Part shown: piece by piece, positions 20,352 through 29,465 of the stretch | How the letters are laid out: each line of letters starts with the position of its first letter | How positions within the stretch are numbered: position 1 is the stretch's first letter | Assembly: GCA_030144725.1 (NCBI GenBank) | Contig: JASKMD010000013.1 | Location: 4,337,492-4,401,491 of the forward strand | Origin: Haematococcus lacustris | Lineage: Eukaryota > Chlorophyta > Chlorophyceae > Chlamydomonadales > Haematococcaceae | Length of the DNA: 64,000 nt | Reading direction: 5' to 3' | The notes under the pieces: model-generated | Database searches by the model: none | What the model was told of the DNA's origin: nothing | Seen by the model: the letters and a program-made list of their open reading frames with translations, nothing else | Program-made: the position numbers and the translations under genes

Positions 20352-21202
20352 ACGCCTATGGTTCTTCCCATGCAACCTTTTTCCAGCCCCCCACACCGGG
20401 GAGTGGGAATGCGTGAGAGTAGGCAAGTGTTTTCTGGTAAGGCGTCCCCCTTCTCAGCGGCCCAGCCACTGGGTGACTCCATTGGGCAGGCTCAAGCGCG
20501 TTGCCATGGAGGGCCTGGGCCCGCTGGGTGCTGTACAGCCCAAGGGGGGCAGATGGGGCTCATTAGAGACCAGGCACCCCGCAAAGTAGGCAAGGCACCT
20601 CCCAGCAGCGCGCCCACAGTGGAATGGTGTGGCCGGGCAGCTTGGAGACCAGTGCGGCAGGCAGCTGACGCCCTGCATCAGGCTGCACCAGGTCAATGTG
20701 ATGGTGATGGAGGCAGGCCATGGCCATGTGAATGGGGTCGGGAAACCTAAGGGGCAGCACTGTAGCAGCAGAGTAGCTGTGCTGGCCTTAGCCTAAACTA
20801 AAATGTGATACGGAATGAAGAGCAAGTGAACAGTCATCCCACCCCTTATGTTTTACACAACACGTTTCTCAGGTTGTCTATGCCCTTTCCCATGCAACCT
20901 CCCATCCACTGTCTACTGCCAGAACACTGCCTGAACACCTGAAACATCAAGTTTAGATACAACACTGACCTGCCTGGCCACTACTGTCAGGTATGGTGTC
21001 AGGGCAGGCTCAACGTGTGTGGTGACAAAGCTGTTGTCATCAAGCATAAAGCAAGCGTTGAAGCTGTCCAGTCTTGTCCAGCCACGCATGTTTTGTAGGT
21101 GTCACCGCTCCTGGGTCTTCCAGCATGGCGAAATTCACTACTGTGGCATGCATGGAACATCACAAAGCATCGACGCCCTGCCAAGCACTGTCAGTCGCCA
21201 GA
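20352..21202. other. Spacer, no gene
   Basis: Diverged relative of the spacers at 17.3-18.0 and 28.6-29.3 kb in its left part. From 20,865 to 21,200 it aligns with 8,925-9,093 plus 10,506-10,620. It contains the uninterrupted CCTGGGT site that is occupied by a transposon at 9.1 kb. Confidence 0.5.
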
Positions 21203-23008
21203 TCAATCAGCCCACAAGCTCACTTTGATGTTGCCAGCCCTCACCCAGCTGCCAGCCTGCCAACATGCAGGCAGCTCAGAGGCGGCAGTGTTTCGGTCGT
21301 AAATTGTGACATGCAGCCACCGTGCCCAGGGCTGCTCAGCCATGAGCTGCAGCGAGTTATGCATGGCTGCTGTCATACTACCCTCCACATGGGTAAGGAA
21401 GACTTCCTGCACACTGGGCATGAGTTGTACCAGCTGGCGCCAGAACTCCAGTGAGGGCTCCATGCTGCCGTTGGTCAGCTCAAAGTGGGTGCAGTCCCGG
21501 CACAATGGAGCCAGTGCCAGGACATCAGCAGCTGTGACTCTGTGAAGGCCACATACGTCCACCTTGTCCACGCAGCAGCGCTGCGGCGGTGGCAGCAGAG
21601 ATATCAGCTGCGCCAGGTCCACCCTCTGCTGCTGCAGGAGTGCGGGAGTGATAAAATTTGAAGCTCTGTTGATCCTCAGCGCCAGCTTCTTGATCTTCAC
21701 TGGCACCTTGACCACATCTGCCAGCAGGTGGAGTGCCGCTGCCACCTCAGGGTGTGAGATGTGCTCCACACACAAGCCCATTCTCCCCAGCACTAGAGGC
21801 TGGGTGAGGGAGTGCAGGGGCAGGTGCGTGATTGCCTCCCAGGCGCACCACTCGATCTCCAGCCGCTGCCAGCTGCAGGGCGCATCAGCATATGAGGTGT
21901 CCAATGCCTGAACTGTGCCCAGCTGTAGGCTTGTGATCTGGGTGGCTGCCAGGAGTGGGTTGAGATCCTGCTGGGGCCAGACTGAGACGTCAGGCAGCTG
22001 CAGGGTGTGGAGCTGAGGCAGCGCTTGTAGCACCTCAGTCCAGCCCTTCAGGCCATCGTAGGCCATCAAGATCAGCACCTGCAGCTGAGCCAGAGGTTGC
22101 AAGCACTCCCTGAGGTCACTTATAACAATGTGACCACAACAGTCGAGGCACAGCTGGGTCAGGTGCTGCTTCAAGGGCTCAAAACTAGGCAACCGTGGTG
22201 TACCAGGCCGTCTGGGGGTTTCAGCAGCGATGCTGAGCTGCTTCAACTGCAGACCTTGGAGCATAGTGCTGACTGTTCCAGGCTCATCACCAACCATGTA
22301 GCTGGTATCAGTGAGGTGTAGCTGCTGCAGCTGCAGGGCCAGCGGCGGGTGGAAGAGCAGGCTGGCTAGCTCATTGCTTGAGACACGGAGCTCCTCCACA
22401 GTCAGGGCAGTCAGGCTGGGGAAGCTGTCTAGCAGCTGCTGGGCAAGGCCAGGTGAGCAGCCCAGATGTTTGAGCTTGTCACGGTCGTATGTTCCACTGC
22501 TGTCATAGGAAGACATCCTGCTGACCAAGTTGCAGTCTTCCACTGCTGCACAGTTGTCCAGCTTTGCCAGGGCACAGGCCAGCAGCTCGGTGTAATCATG
22601 AGTGTACTCTGTCTGCGGCAGCTGCCAGGTGGGGGGCAAACGCTCCTTGTAGCTCTCGCTGTCCTTTGTCTCTGGCTGCAACAAGGTGAGAGTCAGCTTG
22701 CTTGTCCTTGCTTGCAGGGCTGCAACAACTCGGGGCGTGAGCAGCTGGTCGCAGCACTGCCTGCCCAGCTGGATGCGCAAGGCTGGGATGTGCAGCAGGT
22801 GTGCCAGGGAGAAGGCACGGCAGGTCAGGGGCAGTAGGCTCCTGGCCCCAAGCTGCATGACGCGGCAAGCGATGTCATCCAGCAGCTCTGGCAGGAGGTC
22901 CAGCAGCCTAGTGGCAGGAGGGGGAACCTCGGCGGCTGGGCTGCACCCATCTGTTGCTGAGGCACCACCATCCACTGTGGCTTGATGTTGCATGTCACTC
23001 TGGCTCAT
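21203..23008 (-). CDS. F-box-like/LRR protein, MSQ class
   Basis: Intronless, 601 aa, ATG at 23008 (MSQSDMQHQATVDGGAS). F-box-like segment about residues 35-80 (LLDLLPELLDDIACRVMQLG ... LTCRAFSLAHLLH). Leucine-rich repeats follow, with a Ser/Tyr/Asp-containing insert (SRMSSYDSSGTYDRDK) not seen in the copies at 15.3 and 26.5 kb. PCSWQRLEIEWC, then the C-terminal module EFWRQLVQLMPSVQ and EQPWARWLHVTI. The repeat unit is closest to the MITE-split gene at 10.6-12.7 kb (shared ITPALLQQQRVDLAQLISLL). Confidence 0.87.
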   Translation of the reverse strand: MSQSDMQHQATVDGGASATDGCSPAAEVPPPATRLLDLLPELLDDIACRVMQLGARSLLPLTCRAFSLAHLLHIPALRIQLGRQCCDQLLTPRVVAALQARTSKLTLTLLQPETKDSESYKERLPPTWQLPQTEYTHDYTELLACALAKLDNCAAVEDCNLVSRMSSYDSSGTYDRDKLKHLGCSPGLAQQLLDSFPSLTALTVEELRVSSNELASLLFHPPLALQLQQLHLTDTSYMVGDEPGTVSTMLQGLQLKQLSIAAETPRRPGTPRLPSFEPLKQHLTQLCLDCCGHIVISDLRECLQPLAQLQVLILMAYDGLKGWTEVLQALPQLHTLQLPDVSVWPQQDLNPLLAATQITSLQLGTVQALDTSYADAPCSWQRLEIEWCAWEAITHLPLHSLTQPLVLGRMGLCVEHISHPEVAAALHLLADVVKVPVKIKKLALRINRASNFITPALLQQQRVDLAQLISLLPPPQRCCVDKVDVCGLHRVTAADVLALAPLCRDCTHFELTNGSMEPSLEFWRQLVQLMPSVQEVFLTHVEGSMTAAMHNSLQLMAEQPWARWLHVTIYDRNTAASELPACWQAGSWVRAGNIKVSLWAD

Positions 23009-23435
23009 AGCTGGGACTGTCTGTTGACCTGCAGAGTGGGTGGAGCAACAAGGCTGTCAGGGTGTGAGGGCGCCAGTAGCAGCAGCAGCGTATGATTGGC
23101 TGGATGAGTGGGTGTGGGTACGCGCCTGGCTGCTCCTGGCTGCTCCTGGCTGCTCTCAGCTCCCTTCTGTCGGCGATGCCTTCGATTAACCCTGCGGAGC
23201 AGAAAGAGAGCAGCAGCGTGGACCTCGGACATAAGCCAGTAGATCACAGCTGGCGAGAATCACTACTCGCTTGCTACTCCCGCAGGCGTTTCCGATGACT
23301 TACGAGCGGTTCTGCTTGTGCGGCCCGATGTTACAGCAGATATCAGTTTCGGCTTTCGCGGCCTAATGTTAAAGCGCTGGGCGAGGATGAATGTTAAGCA
23401 ACATCATAGTAGCTTCGTATGGAACCGAGGGCGAT
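23009..23435 (-). promoter_or_regulatory. Conserved upstream region of MSQ-class gene
   Basis: Proximal block shared with the class; distal motif CTTCGTATGGAACCGAGGGC+GAT at 23,413-23,435, about 405 bp upstream of the ATG. Confidence 0.6.
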
Positions 23436-23530
23436 GCGGCTAGGGTTCTTCCCATACAGCCTCCACCCCTCCACCCACCAAAATGGCAATGCCTGAGAGC
23501 GGGCAAATATTTCCTCACTCAGTGCTTCAA

Positions 23531-23555
23531 CCGCCCCGCCCCGCCCCGCCCGCTC
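23531..23555. repeat. Short CCCCG repeat
   Basis: About four copies of the pentamer CCCCG/CCGCC, directly left of a minisatellite. Confidence 0.7.
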
Positions 23556-23563
23556 AGGGTTGA

Positions 23564-23673
23564 CAGGGCAGCAGAGCAGCAGGGCGGCAGGGCGGCAGGG
23601 AGGCAGGGAGGCAGGGCAGCAGGGCGGCAGGGAGGCAGGGCAGCAGGGCGGCAGCCGGCATGGCGGCAGGGTA
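23564..23673. repeat. 8-bp minisatellite (GGCAGGGM-type)
   Basis: Tandem GGCAGGGA/GGCAGGGC/AGCAGGGC octamers, same type as the array at the left edge of the window. Located between two MSQ-class repeat units. Confidence 0.85.
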
Positions 23674-26537
23674 AAACGAGTCAAGGGGGTGGGGTGGGTT
23701 GAGTATGATGACACCCCACAATGGGTTGTCTTGCCGATCAAGCAACTCCAGCAGGACCAGGACAGTAGCTGGACCCGCCTCCAGCACCAGCTCCAGCACC
23801 CTTCAGCCTGACCAGCTGTGCCCGCCTCCCTCCAGCCAGCCCCCTCCAGCCACTAGAGCAGCAGCCTGCCAGGCTCCCTGAAGACCTCGTGATGCAGGCA
23901 GGCAGGCGCTGACACAAGGGCAGGATGGGCGAGCCGGGGCAGAGTCAGCCTAAAGACTGCCTGCCACTGCCTCCCACTGCCTGGCCATTCAGGTCACTTG
24001 GCAGGGTCAGGGCTGGTAGGTAAGGAGGTAGGTGGTAGGTAAGGAGGTAGGGGGCAGCACCAGGGGCCGCCACCAGCAGCGGCCCAGGTAGAGCTGCCAG
24101 GTAGCAGCCAACCACCAGGCGCTCTGAAGCTGGCTGGCAGCAAGGCAGGGGGCAACACACAGGGCTGAGGCAGAAAGCAGCGGCAGCTGGGCCAGATCAG
24201 GCAGTGGGGAGGTGATGTGGTGATGCCACTGCAGCAACAAGCACATAACTGCGTCCATGTGTAGATGTGCCACTATCGTCACCCTGACAAGCTTATCAAG
24301 GACTTTGTGACCATGCTACTCTGCCAGGTGCAGGGAGGGCAGGGCAGCAGGGCAGCAGGGAGGGTGCCTCACAAGGTCAGCCTGGCCCCTCTCGTCCCTG
24401 CCCTGCGCTCCCCAACACTGAAATGAGGCATGGGACCTCCCACCAGGGCATGTCAGCCCAGCAGCTGGCACCCCTGGCCCTGGACCCGGTGCCACCTCAT
24501 CTCCCTCTCCTCACCTCTCTAAAGCTGTTCCTATTGTGCTGCTGTGAGTATAGCAGTATAGGCAGCAGCAGCAGCTGCTGGATTGTCAAGTGTTGTGATG
24601 TCAGCTGCAAGGGAGGAGCCTGTGTCAGCCCTGGCTGTTGCTGCTGCTGAACTGACCCGCTGCCATGTGTCACCCATGTCCAGACAACCCAACCTGGTCT
24701 GCAGGCCTGGGTGAGGCTGCCCATAGCAGCTGATGCAAGATGGGGTGCAGCCAACCGCAGTCAGCAGCTATAATGATCAGGCTATGTGCAGGCAGTGCGG
24801 GTGGCAGCCTGGCTGACGGGGGCTCATCAGATCACCATGTGGGCTGAGGGGCTGGGTGAGGGAGTGAGGTGCTGCTGCTGCTGCCCTGGCAACAGACCTG
24901 GCTCCCCCTTGCAGCTGAACCGAGTGTGTCTGGCCCCCCGTATGCTAGACCTTTGTAGCAGGTGGCAGCGACAGCCAAGTACAGCGTGCGCCTTCAGCCG
25001 CTGCACCCTGACCTGCCACCCGGTGGGATAGTGAATGACGGGTTGCGCTACACAGCCCCTCACCTTCCATTGGCCCTGACCAAGACATGGTCAGCTTGAT
25101 GCACAACACCACACCCACCAACAGCATTCATCCCATTGCCTCAGGCACTGGCTGCGTTGAATGGCTGTGCCATACATGGTGCAGGTGCTCCTCTAAGCTG
25201 TCACCTCACAAGGTGTGCTGGGTGCATCAACAGCCTGACAGCCCAGGCACCTTCCCAGCCCCTCTCCTTATCTTGACACCAGCTGCGGCCAGTCTGCCCT
25301 GACCCACACCCACCTGCAGCATCTTGCCCTTGCTATCACCAGTCCCATCATGTAGGCAGCAGCCCCATGGACCCAGGCAGCAGGGGGCAGCAGCTGAAGA
25401 GCCAGCCGGGCCCAACACTTACTGCTGATGCCCTGCAGCCCTGCAAGGCGCAGGCCACAGTGCTTGCACCATGAGGTGAGATAGGCGACAACACATGGCA
25501 GCTGGTGGGCACTGCATGCAGCCAGGTTCTCATGTTGCAGCCTCACAGCAGGTCAACTCCCTAAGCTTCAGGCAGTCTTATGAACACTGGCCAAGGGAGA
25601 TGCCGTACAGCACTACCCGCATTGGAGAGCCATTTGGTTCAAAGCTTGGAGGAGCTGAGCAATGGACCAGCCCTAGTGGCCGAGCCAGCTGCATACTGCG
25701 GAACTGAAAAAGAACAGAGCAGCAGCTACACACACACTGCTGCTCTTGCTACACCTTAACACTGTAGACTGCTCAGCAGGCCCAGCCTGACAGCCCCAAC
25801 ACCTAAGCAGGCTGTGAAGAGGAAGATGGCAGCGCTTGAGCCGTCAGCCGAGACACGTATGTGTGTGCAGCGCAGGTGGTTGGCCCTCGCAGGCCCCATG
25901 GCACTATTGTGGCGCACATGCATGACAGCTTGTCGCTGCTGATGCATCTTTTGAATTCGAGACTACTCGCGGTGTATACCGGCTTCCTAAGAATGTATTC
26001 CTTTAATTCAGTAAGTGTAGGGTGTAGAGGAGCGGCCACGCAGCACAACTACCCTATAGCGACCCTCTGCTGGGTGTGTGGAACGGCATGCTGGTGGTGC
26101 CGGCAGCCATGCAGTCCCTCCCCATCCGCCTTCACCCTCAGCACCCCGACTCTTCAGCCACCGCCCACACCTCCACCACAACCCAGCTGCCACCTGGTCG
26201 ACTGCATGGCACCCTGATTGGGCTGCTACTGGGGCTAAACACCGCTGGTGTTTAGCGTGTGCAGATTGTGCGCTGCCCGCTGCACCTGGGACCAAGTATG
26301 GGCTTACACAGAAGCACACGACCTGTGTACCTCATCATGGTTACAATTGCCATTGGCTTGCATAGTACCCATCATAACACACCCCACCACAGAGCACCAA
26401 GGCCTGCCAACAGCCTGCACTTATCAGCAACACAGGCATACACCCATGATGGCATTAGCATTGCACATGCACACACCCCACCATGTCATCATAACTGACG
26501 CGCATAGCTAAACATGCCCCCATGACCCATGTGCACA
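23674..26537. other. Long spacer, no intact gene recognised
   Basis: 23.95-24.17 kb is similar to 17.4-17.6 and 28.7-28.9 kb (GGGGGCAGCACCAGGGGCCG and the following strip), part of the repeated intergenic sequence. From 24.95 kb it is the right copy of the segmental duplication. 25.65-25.97 kb includes about 250 bp absent from the left copy, with no clear terminal repeats. Frames in this stretch overlap in many phases and no family motif was seen. Confidence 0.4.
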
Positions 26538-28289
26538 TCATTCAATTGTCACCTTGAAAAGGCCTGTCTTGGACCAGCTGTCATCCTGCCAACATGCAGG
26601 CACCTCAAACGTGTAGAAGAGACCAGACCAGACTATGATGTCCAGCCACCGTGCCCAGGGCTGCTCAGCCATGAGCTGCAGTGACTGGTGCATGGCTTCA
26701 GAAACAGACTCCTCAATACTGCTGAAGGTGACCTCCTGCACAGCGGGCATGAGTTGCACCAGCTGGCGCCAGAACTCCAGTGAGGGCTCTACGCTGCCAT
26801 ACCACAGCTGAAAGTGGGTGCAGTCCCGGCACACTGGAGCCAATGCCTGGACATCAACGGCTGTGACTCCATGCAGGTGATGGACCACCACCGGGCCGCA
26901 GCACCGCAGCGGTTGCAACATAGCTACTAGCACCGCCAGGTCCTCCCTCTGCTGCTGTAGGGACAGCTGAGTGATGACGCCAGATCGTTCCTCTTCTGCG
27001 GTCAGCATACCAAGTTGCATTTGCTTAAAAATCTTCACTGGCACCTTGCACGCACATGCCATGTTGTGTAGTGCCGCTGCCACCTCAGGCTTGGAGATGT
27101 CCTCCACACTGATGTCCAGTGTCCCCAACATTAGGGGCTGGGAGAGGGAGTGCAGAGGCAGGTAAGCGATTGCCTTCCAGACAATAGTCCCAAGCAGCTC
27201 CACCCGCTGCCAGCTGCAAGGCGCATCTGCACATGAGGTGTCCAGCTTTTCAACACCTCCTAGTTGGAGGCTGGTGATCTGGGTGGCTGCTAGCAGTGTG
27301 TCAAACTGTTGCTGGTCCTTGATTTGGATTCTTGGCAGCTGCAGGGAGTGGAGCTGAGGCAGCACCTGCAGCAGCTCAGTTAGCCCCTTCAGGCCATCAA
27401 GGTGGGATAGAGTGAGCACCTGCAGCAGAGCCAGAGGTTGCAAGAACTGCACCAGGACGTCTGGACCCTCATTCCCTGTCAGATGGTGCTTGAGGTGTAG
27501 CTGGGTCAGGTGTAGCGCCAGGGGCTGCAGCTTGGGCAGTGGAGGCCTGCTGCCTGAAGGGTGGCAACGATAGCCATCAAAAACCAGCCGCTGGAGCCTG
27601 GCTCCTTGGAACGGGTCCAGGGTCACCGCCCCAGGCCCAGGCTGCTGCGGCTGCTTGACATTGGTGCTGTGGAGCTCTAGCTGCTGCAGCTGGATAGACA
27701 GTTGTGGGTGGGAGAGCATGATGGCCAGGCCGCTGCAGGTGACAGAGTGGCAACTAAGGACCAGGGCAGTCAGGCCCGGGAAGCTGTCCACCAGGCGCTG
27801 AGCAAGGTCAGGTAAGCAGGGCAGCTCCTTGCGTCTATCACTGTTAAGTGATCCAAAGCCAACCAGCCTGCAGACCTCCACTGCTGCACAGTTGTCCAGC
27901 TTTGGCAGAGTGTGGGCCAGCAGGTCGGTGTAGCACTCGCTGTCCTCTGTCTTTGGCTGCCACAAGGTGAGAGTCAGCTTGCTTGTTCTTGCTTGCAGGG
28001 CTGCGACAACTCGCGGCGTGAGCAGCTGGTCGCAGCACTGCCTGCCCAGCTGGATGCGCAAGGCTGGGACGTGCAGCAGGTGTGCCTGAGAGAAAGCGCG
28101 GCAGGTCAGGGGCAGCAGGCTCCTGGCCTGAAGCTGCATGACCCGGCAAGCGATGTCATCCAGCAGCGCTGGCGGGAGGTCCAGCAGCCTAGTGGCAGCA
28201 GGGGACACCTCGCCGGCTGGGCTGTACCCATCTGCTGCTGAGGCACCGCCATCCTCTGTAACTTGATGTTGCATGTCATGCTGGCTCAT
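26538..28289 (-). CDS. F-box-like/LRR protein, MSQ class
   Basis: Intronless, 583 aa, ATG at 28289 (MSQHDMQHQVTEDGGAS). Close copy of the gene at 15,268-17,016: same F-box-like segment at about 35-80, same leucine-rich repeats and same PCSWQR motif (here PCSWQRVELLGTIV). It has a one-residue insertion (VKIFKQMQLG against VKIKRMQLG). C-terminal module EFWRQLVQLMPAVQ and EQPWARWLDIIV. Differences are scattered substitutions, most visible toward the C-terminus. Confidence 0.87.
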   Translation of the reverse strand: MSQHDMQHQVTEDGGASAADGYSPAGEVSPAATRLLDLPPALLDDIACRVMQLQARSLLPLTCRAFSQAHLLHVPALRIQLGRQCCDQLLTPRVVAALQARTSKLTLTLWQPKTEDSECYTDLLAHTLPKLDNCAAVEVCRLVGFGSLNSDRRKELPCLPDLAQRLVDSFPGLTALVLSCHSVTCSGLAIMLSHPQLSIQLQQLELHSTNVKQPQQPGPGAVTLDPFQGARLQRLVFDGYRCHPSGSRPPLPKLQPLALHLTQLHLKHHLTGNEGPDVLVQFLQPLALLQVLTLSHLDGLKGLTELLQVLPQLHSLQLPRIQIKDQQQFDTLLAATQITSLQLGGVEKLDTSCADAPCSWQRVELLGTIVWKAIAYLPLHSLSQPLMLGTLDISVEDISKPEVAAALHNMACACKVPVKIFKQMQLGMLTAEEERSGVITQLSLQQQREDLAVLVAMLQPLRCCGPVVVHHLHGVTAVDVQALAPVCRDCTHFQLWYGSVEPSLEFWRQLVQLMPAVQEVTFSSIEESVSEAMHQSLQLMAEQPWARWLDIIVWSGLFYTFEVPACWQDDSWSKTGLFKVTIE

Positions 28290-28582
28290 AGCTGGGACTG
28301 CTAGTTGGCCTGCAGAGTGGGTGGAGCAACAAGGCTGTCAGGGTGTGAGGGCGCCAGCAGCAGCAGCAGCGTATGATTGGCTGGATGAGTGGGTGCGGGT
28401 ACGCACCTGGCTGCTCCTGGCTGCTCTCAGTTCACTTCCGCCGGGGATGGCTTCAAAGAAGCCTGAAGAGCAGAAAGAGAGCAGCAGCGTGGACCTCGGA
28501 CATAAGCGATGTTAAGAGCGGCTTCTGTGGTCCGATGCTACAGTTGAAGTCCAGCTGGTTTCGCTACGAAGCCGAGGGCGAT
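28290..28582 (-). promoter_or_regulatory. Conserved upstream region of MSQ-class gene
   Basis: Proximal block plus distal motif CTACGAAGCCGAGGGCGAT at 28,564-28,582, as in the duplicate at 17.0-17.3 kb. Confidence 0.6.
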
Positions 28583-29307
28583 GCAACTTTCCATGCAACC
28601 TCTTTCCATGCACACTTCTTTCCATGCAACTGTTACTTCCCAGCCACTGTTGCATCAGCCTAAGGAACTGATGATGTCAGCAGATCACAGTAAACGGAGG
28701 AGAAGGCTTGGGCTGTAGCTGGATCAGGAGGGGTGGGTTGGCTTGGGAGCTGGCTCGGGTGAAGGTAGGGGGCAGCACCAGGAGCCGGCACCAGCAGCGG
28801 CGCAGGTAGAGCTGCTTGGCGGCAGCCAACCACCAGGCGGCCCTGAAGCTGGCTGGCAGCAAGGCAGAGGGCAACACACACTGTCGAATCAATGGGAATG
28901 GGGTCAGGGATAGTAAGGGACAGCACTGTAGCAGCAGAGTCGTTGTGCTGGCCTTACCCTAACCCTAGATTTGCTGGATGGTCACAATCTATGACACGGA
29001 AAGATTGAAACGTATTGAAGAGCAACTGAACAGTCACCCCACCCCTCGTTTTACCTCCTTATCACCGCCCAACTGTCATGACAGCCATTCCTATCTAGCA
29101 TCAGCAGCAGGCTGTGTCGTTGCATGCGCTGTGGCTAGGCTATCGCGCCCTTCATGGAGCTATGTGCTTTTACAATGCATTTCTCATGTTGTCTAGGGTT
29201 CTTCCATGCAACCTCCCAGCCACAGTCACATTAGCCTCAACACCATGCATGACACACCACAAACAACCCAAGCATCAAGGCGCTGCCAACCGTTGTCAAT
29301 GGCCAGA
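28583..29307. other. Spacer, no gene; short telomere-like repeat
   Basis: Copy of 17,310-18,029 including TTACCCTAACCCTA at 28,954-28,967. No coding segment supported. Confidence 0.5.
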
Positions 29308-29357
29308 TCAATCAGCAATCACTTAGTCTTTGAACATGCTCACTTTGAATATACCAG
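29308..29357 (-). pseudogene. 3' stub of an F-box-like/LRR gene cut by a mobile element
   Basis: The strip reads on the minus strand as GIFKVSMFKD followed by a stop, matching the last codons of the gene at 18,030-19,937 (GIFKVSMFKDSVIAD). Homology ends exactly at 29,357. The rest of this gene copy is not in the window; it is either right of the element inside the assembly gap, or lost. Confidence 0.75.
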
Positions 29358-29364
29358 GACTTTT

Positions 29365-29382
29365 TCGGTTGCCCGCAACCGA
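29365..29382. repeat. Perfect 8-bp-stem hairpin at the element's left end
   Basis: TCGGTTGC CC GCAACCGA: an 8-bp perfect stem with a 2-nt loop, seven bases inside the left boundary of the element. It could be an RNA structure at the 5' end of the transcript or a protein-binding site. Confidence 0.7.
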
Positions 29383-29465
29383 GAGAGTTTTAGCGACAAC
29401 ACGGCCCGCTCCAAGCGCTCTGCAACCCGGATTCGCACACAGCTCACCAAGACCAGCAGAACGAG

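Larger units (their letters stand above)
24950..29357. repeat. Segmental duplication, right copy
   Basis: Right partner of 13,900-18,079. Identity with the left copy continues to 29,357 (...GAATATACCAG) and stops abruptly; the left copy continues into a gene, the right copy into a large mobile element. Confidence 0.8.

Noticed and set aside
20169..20750. 193-codon plus-strand frame left of the gene at 21.2 kb
   Set aside because: Overlaps the conserved upstream region and repeated spacer, has no motif, and is not conserved as a frame in sister spacers.
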